DNA of 16,650 bases from an uncultured Eubacteriales bacterium (GTDB lineage: Bacteria > Bacillota > Clostridia > Oscillospirales > Oscillospiraceae): the NCBI GenBank assembly GCA_900546915.1, contig UREY01000035.1:1-16650 (forward strand), in the 5' to 3' direction. Below are positions 1-5,302 of this stretch, one piece after another (the first letter of the stretch is position 1; each line of letters begins with the position of its first letter). Under the pieces are notes generated by a model. That model searched no databases. It saw only the letters and a list, made by a program, of their open reading frames with translations, and was not told where the DNA came from. Made by a program: the position numbers and the translations under genes.

Positions 1-75
1 AGCCGTGTCTACTTTTTATGCCCTCTTCAATTTGCGCAATTTATTATACCTTATCCTACCCGTTCTCTTAGATTC

Positions 76-104
76 TGTATTTTTGTTTTCACAGTGGCTA
101 TAAT
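76..104 (+). promoter_or_regulatory. Promoter of first XRE repressor copy
   Basis: A perfect -10 box TATAAT lies at 99-104. The weak -35 candidate TGTATT (76-81) is 17 nt upstream. The same arrangement, including flanking bases, recurs before the second repressor copy (1070-1098), which supports it as the functional promoter inherited with the gene. The -35 is poor, so activation or a different -35 is possible. Confidence 0.55.
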
Positions 105-144
105 TATGGTAGACTGATAACTCGCTCTGAAGGGAGGCTTTGAT

Positions 145-495
145 GTGGATTTGCGTGCTATTGGGAGTAGGATAAAAAACGCGCGGGAGAGAAGGCAGAT
201 GACGCAAGGCGAGCTTGCTGAGATCGTCGATGTAAGTACCAACCACATCAGCGTGATAGAACGTGGCGTTAAGCCTCCCAAACTGGATACTTTTGTGAGT
301 ATAACGAATGCCCTTGAAGTCTCACCGGATACACTATTACAAGATGTCGTTAAGCACTCCACTAAAGGTGTGCTGAATGAATTTACGGCAGTAGTGATGA
401 AATTATCTGAGAAAAAGAGAGACCGAATTATAAATCCGGTATTCCTGCAGCACCCCAACCACACCCGGCGGCAGCACCAATTTGCGGACGCTTAG
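145..495 (+). CDS. XRE-family HTH repressor, first copy, C-terminus replaced
   Basis: This is a small cytoplasmic DNA-binding protein of the Cro/C1 (XRE) family. Residues about 5-65 form the helix-turn-helix domain, with MTQGELAEIVDVS and HISVIERG as the two helices. The start is GTG at 145, seven bases after the strong site AGGGAGG (131-137). An ATG two bases earlier (143) is out of frame and stops after ten codons. Residues 1-97 align without gaps to the second copy at 1139-1450, with 18 differences counted by eye. After RIIN the two diverge abruptly: the second copy ends AVHAFF, whereas this one runs 19 residues into sequence that is antisense to a recombinase remnant. The HTH domain is intact, so DNA binding may survive, but the natural C-terminus is lost. 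The target is unknown; such genes often act as autoregulators or element repressors (inference). Confidence 0.65.
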   Translation: MDLRAIGSRIKNARERRQMTQGELAEIVDVSTNHISVIERGVKPPKLDTFVSITNALEVSPDTLLQDVVKHSTKGVLNEFTAVVMKLSEKKRDRIINPVFLQHPNHTRRQHQFADA

Positions 496-670
496 CCGGA
501 GCTGTCCTTTTACCTCGTGGACCTGTTTATTCACCGCCACTACTCCAGTATCGAAGTCCAGATCATCCCACTGGAGGGCCATCAGCTCCCCCTCGGCGAA
601 GGACGGTACGCAGGTTCAGCAGAAACAGCTCATAGTAGCCCTCGGCCTGCATCATGGTGTTGGATGGCCC
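439..670 (-). pseudogene. Tyrosine recombinase (integrase) remnant
   Basis: Reading the minus strand from about 670 down to 439 gives pieces of the catalytic domain of a phage/Tn916-type tyrosine recombinase. The first piece has QAEGYYELFLLNL followed by LRR, the region around the first catalytic arginine. After a frameshift near 595-610 comes GELMALQWDDLDFDTG, then VNKQVHEVKG, and finally KLVLPPGVVGVLQEY. Known relatives carry a PKTKAS-like stretch before the LPP motif; here about eight codons are missing. No start codon, N-terminal domain, or later HxxR and tyrosine motifs are present. It is therefore a dead fragment, truncated at both ends. It abuts the point where the first XRE copy loses its natural ending, so its arrival or decay probably caused that truncation (inference). 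The family call rests on recalled motifs. Confidence 0.7.
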
Positions 671-679
671 TTCCCCTAA

Positions 680-1060
680 TTGTTTGATTCGGATGAGCTG
701 CCCGCTCTCTTTTAGGCGGGTGTTCCATTATGCCTTGCAGGCCTATGTGTTGAAGAGCTACACTTAAGATTATTTTTTCGCTTTGGACTTATGTATGATC
801 CAGACATAATTTGGGGTGTGGCATCTTTTTGCAAACGCAAATTCCAGACGAAAGACACAGAAGCGGAACCATGTTCCAGTCTGTGTCTTTCGTCTTTCTT
901 AAGCTATAAAAATATCTCTTGATCGGTCTGCCAAGTCTGCTGTTCATCCGCATCATAAAATTCTCCGGCATTTCTTTGTCCCTGGCTAGTAACGAGGAAA
1001 ATTCTTTTGGGCATGCACGATGCTCTGAAAAATGATGCTATTGGAATGATTGCTCGTTCT
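680..1060. other. Gene-free spacer with hairpins
   Basis: No convincing gene is seen in these 380 bases. The stretch is A+T-rich. It contains a small hairpin with TTATGT (789-794) and ACATAA (804-809), a TTTGC/GCAAA hairpin just beyond it, and the very long hairpin at 846-895. The open frames here are short, lack ribosome binding sites and run through the hairpin arms. On the minus strand the part nearest 700 may extend the recombinase remnant, but I could not match it with confidence. Confidence 0.5.
846..900 (+). terminator. Very long hairpin, terminator-like
   Basis: The left arm 846-861 (AGACGAAAGACACAGA) is perfectly complementary to the right arm 880-895 (TCTGTGTCTTTCGTCT). Inside it, GGAAC (865-869) pairs with GTTCC (873-877) around a CAT loop. 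A T-rich tail TTCTT follows on the + strand only, favouring termination of + transcripts. The length and perfection of the stem exceed an ordinary terminator; an alternative is the end or core of a small mobile repeat. Confidence 0.6.
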
Positions 1061-1069
1061 TTTGGCTTC

Positions 1070-1098
1070 TGTATTCTTGGTTCTACACTGGCTATAAT
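1070..1098 (+). promoter_or_regulatory. Promoter of second XRE repressor copy
   Basis: TATAAT is at 1093-1098, with TGTATT (1070-1075) 17 nt upstream. The region from about 1055 to the start codon closely matches the region upstream of the first copy (from about 61), so promoter, leader and gene were duplicated together. Confidence 0.55.
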
Positions 1099-1138
1099 TG
1101 CACTAGGTCAATAACTCGTTCTGAAAGGAGGCTTTTAT

Positions 1139-1450
1139 GTGGATCTGGGTGCAATCGGGAGTAGAATCAGAACTGCACGAGAGAGAAAACATATGACGCA
1201 GGGCGAACTTGCCGAGATCGTTGATTTGAGCACCAATCACATCAGCGTCATTGAACGCGGCGTAAAGCCTCCTAAATTGGATACTTTTGTAAATATCGCA
1301 AATGCTCTGGAAGTGTCGGCGGATACATTGCTGCAAGATGTTGTCAAGCATTCCGCCGAAGGGGTGTCAAATGAATTTGTCGCAGAAATCATGAAGCTGC
1401 CTGAGAAAGAACGATCGCGGATTATCAACGCTGTACATGCCTTTTTCTGA
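1139..1450 (+). CDS. XRE-family HTH repressor, second (complete) copy
   Basis: This is a 103-residue Cro/C1-type transcription regulator, essentially a single helix-turn-helix domain (residues about 5-65) plus a short helical tail. The HTH helices carry MTQGELAEIVDLS and HISVIERGVKPPKL. The start is GTG at 1139, seven bases after AAAGGAGG (1124-1131). As in the first copy, an out-of-frame ATG sits two bases before the start. The protein ends in RIINAVHAFF, which resembles the usual ending of this small family as I recall it, so this copy appears complete. It shares 79 of 97 aligned residues with the first copy, so the duplication is not recent, or the copies arrived separately. It has its own promoter and no operon partner at close spacing. 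The ligand and target genes are unknown. Confidence 0.85.
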   Translation: MDLGAIGSRIRTARERKHMTQGELAEIVDLSTNHISVIERGVKPPKLDTFVNIANALEVSADTLLQDVVKHSAEGVSNEFVAEIMKLPEKERSRIINAVHAFF

Positions 1451-1467
1451 CAATAGTTATCAGCCAT

Positions 1468-1503
1468 ACCAATTTTGCAAGGACTCATTTCCAGTAAATT
1501 GGT
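1468..1503. repeat. 8-bp inverted repeat upstream of unknown gene
   Basis: ACCAATTT (1468-1475) and AAATTGGT (1496-1503) are perfect inverted repeats separated by 20 bases. They lie between the second repressor copy and the unknown gene starting at 1552. The spacing (28 bases centre to centre) could suit an operator or recombinase arm site, but nothing else supports either. Confidence 0.35.
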
Positions 1504-1551
1504 TCTGCCGACTGTGGCCACGGTTGATTTCGCATAAAAAGGAAGATGACA

Positions 1552-2157
1552 ATGAAAACATTGGACGAAATCATGGACCGGTTTACGGGTCCTTCTATCC
1601 TCCATGACCTTGCCGGTCTGCTCAGAGAACATGATTCTGAGTTTCCCGACACGGAAAAGAAGTATCATGCGGCTGTCTCGGCCCTCCGCGCCCAGCTGGG
1701 TGAGGCCGCCGCGCCCAGTCTGGATGCGTATCTCTCGGCGTGCCGGAGAGAGGTGATTGCGGACATCCTGTACGCGGCATACCTGGGCTATCGGGTGAAT
1801 CTGGAGAACTTCCACAGCCCGTGTAAATTTGACTTTGCGTCAAAGGATTTCACGCACCTGATTCGGGATCACCTGATGGGCACGTTCCCCGTGTGTCAAG
1901 AAGCCCGCGCAACCCAGGATGCCTTTCGGAAGGCTCTGCCCAAAGAAACCGGCCGGTATCAGGATGCGATTCGCGCCTACTTTATCGCGCTGGATACCGC
2001 AGGCCCCAAGCTGGCGCACTATGCAGGCTATGCCGTCGCCAACAAATTTCTGCCCTGGGTGGAGCCCGGCTACCGAGAGGATTATCTTCAAACGGTACAA
2101 TACCGCAGGGAGATCAAAGATTACCTGGGATTCCTGCCCTTTACAGAAGCGTATTAA
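1552..2157 (+). CDS. Hypothetical protein, unrecognised family
   Basis: I do not recognise this 201-residue protein. It has no signal peptide and no long hydrophobic segment, and appears to be a soluble, mostly helical cytoplasmic protein. It has two visible parts. Residues about 1-85 are acidic and alanine/leucine-rich, ending in a tyrosine-rich stretch (ILYAAYLGYRVNLENF). Residues about 125-200 contain AIRAYFIALDTAG, HYAGYAVANKFLPWVEPGY and a terminal KDYLGFLPF. No metal-binding or nucleotide-binding motif is evident. ATG 1552 is preferred because AAGGAAG ends at 1545, giving a six-base spacer; the in-frame ATG at 1546 directly abuts the site. No good promoter was found in the 100 bases after the repressor. 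Coding statistics look real: a continuous frame with G/C-rich third positions unlike the A+T-rich DNA before it. It may belong to the native chromosome rather than the element. Confidence 0.7.
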   Translation: MKTLDEIMDRFTGPSILHDLAGLLREHDSEFPDTEKKYHAAVSALRAQLGEAAAPSLDAYLSACRREVIADILYAAYLGYRVNLENFHSPCKFDFASKDFTHLIRDHLMGTFPVCQEARATQDAFRKALPKETGRYQDAIRAYFIALDTAGPKLAHYAGYAVANKFLPWVEPGYREDYLQTVQYRREIKDYLGFLPFTEAY

Positions 2158-2234
2158 CCTGCTTCCGCCTACGCGAGACCGGCGACTGGAATCCATCATT
2201 TACAAAAGTTCGGCCTCCTGATTGACGTGACGAA

Positions 2235-2283
2235 AAGGCAAAGCGCCGAATCGCAAAAGGCCGTGGTTCGGCGCTTTTGCCTT
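2235..2283. terminator. Strong stem-loop downstream of the unknown gene
   Basis: AAGGCAAAGCGCCGAA (2235-2250) pairs with TTCGGCGCTTTTGCCTT (2267-2283), with one bulged T and a 16-base loop. On the + strand the stem ends in CCTT with no longer T-run; on the minus strand the outer end reads GCCTTTTC. It begins 78 bases after the unknown gene, so it may be its terminator. Confidence 0.5.
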
Positions 2284-2328
2284 GAAATGTTCGGAGCGCG
2301 CTTCTACCAACCTCCCCCACCGGGCCCG

Positions 2329-2349
2329 GAGCCGCCGGTGCGGCGGCTC
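2329..2349. repeat. GC-rich 8-bp hairpin
   Basis: GAGCCGCC (2329-2336) and GGCGGCTC (2342-2349) are perfectly complementary around a five-base loop. No T-tract follows. It may be a second, factor-dependent termination or mRNA-end element; its function is not established. Confidence 0.4.
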
Positions 2350-2479
2350 TTCAACCGGCTGTTGAGCGGGTTACAACCAGCCGTTGCAGGCCGGAAAGCC
2401 TCAAAATAAACAAATGGGTGATAGCAATTTTCCGGGTTTTGTGGCATATTAGAAGCAAATCCAACAGGAGGTCACAAAC

Positions 2480-3514
2480 ATGGACGAAACGGCGAGCCTG
2501 ACTTTAGGCAAGCGAATTTTGTATCACCGGAAGCGGCTGGGTCTGACCCAGGATCAGCTGGCGGAAAGAATGGGGGTGACGGCGCAGGCCGTCAGCAAGT
2601 GGGAGCATGATCTTTCCTGCCCCGACGTCACCACGGTGCCCCGGCTGGCGGAGCTGTTCGGCATTTCCACAGATGAATTGCTGGGCGTCGCCCGGGCTCC
2701 GGAGGAGCCCCGGAAATCCCACGTGGGGGAAGTGGTGGACGAGGTGGTTCGGGATGCGGAAGAGAGCGGATTTCATATGGACTGGCAAGGCAGCGGAATT
2801 TGGTTTGCGCTGTTCCTGATCTTAACCGGCGTCACCTACCTGGCTGCCATATATTGGAAGCTGGAGACGGGGCTGTGGTCCATTCTGTGGCCCTATGCGC
2901 TGCTGACCATCGGCCTGTCGTCCTGCGCCTCCCGGGTGTCTGCTTTCGGCATAGGCGCCGCAGTGTCCGGCGTGTATTTCCTTCTGGTCAACCTGGGGAT
3001 CATTCCTTCTTTGATCACCTGGCCTGTGGTGCTGGGCTTCCTGCTGATTCTGTGGGGCCTGTCCATGATTCTGGACCGGGCGTACAGACGCAGGGGCGGC
3101 AAAGGCAGACACGCGCATATCACCGTGAACGGCAAGCCTCTGGATGACGAGGAGCGGAGCCGTCGGTTCTTCTCCAACGATTCCGGCGAGATCCGGGGGG
3201 ACTTTGCTTTCTGCTCCGACCGGATTCTGGTTCAGGCGGAGCAGTTCCAGGGAGGCAAGGTGGAGGTGGCCTTCGGCAGCCTGGTCCTGGATCTCACCGG
3301 CTGTCAATCGGTGGCCCGGGATTGCCGCCTGTACTTGGACACCTCCTTCGGCAATCTGGTCCTCCAGATCCCGCGGCAGTACCGGGTGGAGCTGGACATG
3401 GACCGGACAGGCGGGGGAATGAATGTTTCCGGGAAGCCGGATGACGTCTGCCGGGGGACCATTGTCCTGGAGGGAGAAGTCAGCTTCGGCACGATGAAAA
3501 TTCAATACGTATGA
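2480..3514 (+). CDS. HTH regulator fused to four membrane helices and a LiaF-like domain
   Basis: This is a 344-residue membrane-anchored transcription regulator. Residues about 10-68 form an XRE helix-turn-helix domain (LTQDQLAERMGV, AQAVSKWE). After a charged linker come four hydrophobic segments at about 107-126, 132-150, 153-174 and 178-198. A basic loop (RAYRRRGGKGR) follows. Residues about 230-344 resemble the LiaF/YvqF C-terminal domain: FGSLVLDLTG, a repeat SFGNLVLQIP, and a final SFGTMKIQYV. LiaF-type domains are known from cell-envelope stress systems, where they modulate a two-component pathway. Here DNA binding and a membrane LiaF-like part are in one chain, suggesting direct sensing of envelope stress (inference). 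The start ATG follows AGGAGGT (2466-2472) by seven bases. The gene is monocistronic and ends at a strong bidirectional terminator. The envelope role is likely but unproven; autoregulation is possible. Confidence 0.85.
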   Translation: MDETASLTLGKRILYHRKRLGLTQDQLAERMGVTAQAVSKWEHDLSCPDVTTVPRLAELFGISTDELLGVARAPEEPRKSHVGEVVDEVVRDAEESGFHMDWQGSGIWFALFLILTGVTYLAAIYWKLETGLWSILWPYALLTIGLSSCASRVSAFGIGAAVSGVYFLLVNLGIIPSLITWPVVLGFLLILWGLSMILDRAYRRRGGKGRHAHITVNGKPLDDEERSRRFFSNDSGEIRGDFAFCSDRILVQAEQFQGGKVEVAFGSLVLDLTGCQSVARDCRLYLDTSFGNLVLQIPRQYRVELDMDRTGGGMNVSGKPDDVCRGTIVLEGEVSFGTMKIQYV

Positions 3515-3538
3515 CACGCGCCGTACAGGTGACGGCCT

Positions 3539-3585
3539 AAAAAATTCGCGTGAAGATTGCATCTGCAGTCTTCACGCAATTTTTT
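3539..3585. terminator. Bidirectional terminator
   Basis: GCGTGAAGA (3548-3556) pairs with TCTTCACGC (3569-3577). The stem is flanked by AAAAAATT (3539-3546) and AATTTTTT (3578-3585), so it has a T-run in both directions. It sits between the convergent LiaF-like regulator (+) and the DUF1836 gene (-) and can serve both. Confidence 0.9.
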
Positions 3586-3623
3586 ATGACTCGGGCTTGG
3601 GTTCCGCCGGATGAGCTGGGGGG

Positions 3624-4211
3624 TTAGCAGGAGGGTTCCGTCTCCTTCTCCGGCGGCGTTTGAAGAGCCAGGAGATTGTCTGTGACCAGCTTGTACAGCG
3701 TGCTTGCCACGGCGGTGGTGAGGACCAGGCTGTCCACCTGGCTGGGCTCCCCGTTGCCGGGGTCCAGAACCGGTTCGGACAGCAGCTCCAGCTGCTCCAC
3801 ACACCGCAGGTATGCGGTGCGGTAGCGGTTGACAAAGTTGGAATAAACCTGCCGGGCCTCCTCCTCCGACAGCGCAATGGGAAACATTTGCTGAATGCTG
3901 GAGAGGCTCATAGAGCCCTTCAGGCAGCAGATGACGATCAAATGCGCCAGGTGAACCCGGCTGTATCGTTTTTTCACAGGCGGGGGGATCAGCTTCAGCC
4001 GCACGTAGTTGTTCACGGCGCTGGCAGTCAGAATGGAGTCCTTGGGGGCGGAATGGGGCTGCAAATTCACATAGCGGACCACCAGAGACACCACCTGATC
4101 CATATACAGCTCCAGGTCGGGCAGCTCCTCCCAGGTGGGCAGGTGGAAATTCTGCATGAATCTTTGCCAGTAGCGAAGCTTTTCCGCTACCTGCTGCTTG
4201 TCATAGGCCAT
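3624..4211 (-). CDS. DUF1836 family protein
   Basis: This is a 195-residue soluble protein matching the DUF1836 pattern as I know it. Residues 24-45 hold LPTWEELPDLELYMDQVVSL. This is followed by a segment LTASAVNNYVRLKLIPPPVKKRYSRVHL-like in layout (about 63-90), which looks like a winged-helix/MerR-type DNA-binding unit. The C-terminal half is helical and acidic at the end. The start at 4211 is chosen because the minus strand has AAAGGTGG just upstream at a normal distance, and an extended -10 promoter lies beyond it; a longer open frame reaching 4337 would swallow that promoter. Its biochemical function is unknown; a regulatory role is inferred from the helix pattern. It diverges from the DegV gene across about 170 bases. 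Confidence 0.85.
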   Translation of the reverse strand: MAYDKQQVAEKLRYWQRFMQNFHLPTWEELPDLELYMDQVVSLVVRYVNLQPHSAPKDSILTASAVNNYVRLKLIPPPVKKRYSRVHLAHLIVICCLKGSMSLSSIQQMFPIALSEEEARQVYSNFVNRYRTAYLRCVEQLELLSEPVLDPGNGEPSQVDSLVLTTAVASTLYKLVTDNLLALQTPPEKETEPSC

Positions 4212-4247
4212 AGACGGACCACCTTTCCCAATGGGGCATGATGTGAC

Positions 4248-4277
4248 ATTATAGCACATCCGTCGGCCCCGCTGCAA
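4248..4277 (-). promoter_or_regulatory. Promoter of DUF1836 gene
   Basis: On the minus strand TATAAT (4248-4253) is preceded directly by TGC, an extended -10. The -35 candidate TTGCAG (4272-4277) is 18 nt upstream. It lies 37 bases from the chosen start codon. Confidence 0.65.
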
Positions 4278-4320
4278 GGCCGCCCGGCCCGGCGGACATA
4301 AAGTTTTTACAACTTCCGTC

Positions 4321-4349
4321 TTTACATGCTCTTGCAAATCATGTATACT
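4321..4349 (+). promoter_or_regulatory. Promoter of degV-family gene
   Basis: TTTACA (4321-4326) and TATACT (4344-4349) are separated by exactly 17 bases, five of six matches to each consensus box. The start codon is 36 bases beyond the -10. Confidence 0.8.
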
Positions 4350-4364
4350 ACTATCAAATACAAG

Positions 4365-4378
4365 ATGCGGAGGCGCAT
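4365..4378 (+). promoter_or_regulatory. Ribosome binding site in a hairpin loop
   Basis: ATGCG (4365-4369) and CGCAT (4374-4378) form a five-base stem whose loop is GAGG, the core of the GGAGG site serving the degV-family start at 4385. The core-to-start distance is about 11 bases, longer than the 5-9 seen elsewhere in this window. Confidence 0.4.
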
Positions 4379-4384
4379 ATCTCT

Positions 4385-5254
4385 ATGAGCTTTGCCATTT
4401 TTTCCGATTCAGCGTGTAATCTGCCCCGGGCGCAGCTGGAGGAATTCCAGGTGCAGATCATCCCGTTTTCCTATGAGCGGGACGGCATGCTCGTCCCGTG
4501 CCCCCCTGACCTGGAGAAATTTGACGGCAGGGAATATTACGACTATCTCCGCAACGGGGGCGTGGTGAAGACCTCGCTGATTCCTGCGGCCCGGCTGGAG
4601 GAGGCGTTTCGCCCCGTTCTGTCGGAAGGAAGGGACATTTTATATGTGACCATTTCCTCCGGGATCAGCGGTACGGTGGCCTCGGGCCTGCAGGCGGCTC
4701 AGAGCCTGCAGGAGGAGTTCCCGGACCGGCAGGTGCGGGTTTTGGACTCTCTGGGGGCGGGATTCGGCGTGGGCCTGCTCCTGGGCCGGGCCGCCGACTG
4801 CCGGAAGGCAGGGATGAGCCTGGAGGAGACCTACGCCGCCTTGGAGCAAGACCGGAGCAACCTGTGTGAGTTTTTTACGGTGGACGACCTGATGTTTCTG
4901 CGCCGCACGGGACGGGTATCCGGCGTGGCGGCCACCCTGGGCACCATGCTCCAGCTGAAGCCGCTGCTTCGGGGGGACGAGACCGGTCATATTACAGTGT
5001 TTCACAAGGTTCGGGGACGAAAGCGTGCGGTGGACGCCCTGGCGGAGCTGTACCGGAAGCGGGTGCGCCGTCCGGAGGAGCAGCGGGTTTACCTCTCCCA
5101 TGGGGATTGCTTGGAAGAAGCGGAGCGCCTGGCCCGGATGGTCCGGGAGGCCGCTCCGCCGAAGGAGTTGATTGTCAGCCTGCATGAACCCCTCACCGGG
5201 GCCCATGTGGGACCCGGGATGCTGGCGCTGTTTTTCCTGGGGGACGGGAGATAA
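4385..5254 (+). CDS. DegV family protein (fatty-acid binding)
   Basis: This is a 289-residue protein of normal DegV length. DegV/FakB-type proteins bind a fatty acid between two domains; FakB members hand exogenous fatty acids to the kinase FakA. Visible family signatures are the N-terminal FAIFSDSACNLP, the loop GGVVKTSLIPAARLEEAF (about 57-75), the phosphate-loop-like ISSGISGT (about 95-102), and LMFLRRTGRVSG (about 174-185), followed by the typical KPLL. The usual TSQPS motif reads TSLIP here. The C-terminus ends in a typical glycine-rich GPGMLALFF. It has a consensus-like promoter, is monocistronic, and ends at the 5265-5300 terminator. No fakA kinase gene is in the window, so assignment as FakB versus an uncharacterised lipid carrier cannot be made. 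Confidence 0.9.
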   Translation: MSFAIFSDSACNLPRAQLEEFQVQIIPFSYERDGMLVPCPPDLEKFDGREYYDYLRNGGVVKTSLIPAARLEEAFRPVLSEGRDILYVTISSGISGTVASGLQAAQSLQEEFPDRQVRVLDSLGAGFGVGLLLGRAADCRKAGMSLEETYAALEQDRSNLCEFFTVDDLMFLRRTGRVSGVAATLGTMLQLKPLLRGDETGHITVFHKVRGRKRAVDALAELYRKRVRRPEEQRVYLSHGDCLEEAERLARMVREAAPPKELIVSLHEPLTGAHVGPGMLALFFLGDGR

Positions 5255-5264
5255 GGACTCAGTC

Positions 5265-5300
5265 ACGTGCTGCGGGGGGATTTCTCCTGCAGCACGTTTT
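5265..5300. terminator. Terminator between convergent degV-family and ade genes
   Basis: ACGTGCTGC (5265-5273) pairs perfectly with GCAGCACGT (5289-5297), extended inside by a GGGGGA/TCTCC interaction. TTTT follows on the + strand. It starts 11 bases after the DegV stop and lies just past the adenine deaminase stop, so it may serve both genes. Confidence 0.85.
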
Positions 5301-5302
5301 GT

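Larger units (their letters stand above)
2158..2479. other. Gene-free spacer with two stem-loops
   Basis: No supportable gene lies here. The 60-codon frame at 2227-2409 runs through both hairpins and has no ribosome binding site. The region holds a 16-bp stem-loop at 2235-2283 and a GC-rich 8-bp stem-loop at 2329-2349. The last 60 bases are A+T-rich and presumably contain the promoter of the downstream regulator. A CATATT at 2445-2450 is a possible -10, with no clear -35. Confidence 0.5.

Noticed and set aside
789..971. Possible small protein on the minus strand
   Set aside because: The frame runs through the perfect hairpin, has no ribosome binding site, and another frame reads equally far; it could be a remnant but cannot be supported.
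2227..2409. 60-codon open frame
   Set aside because: It has no binding site, crosses two hairpins and encodes proline-rich low-complexity sequence.
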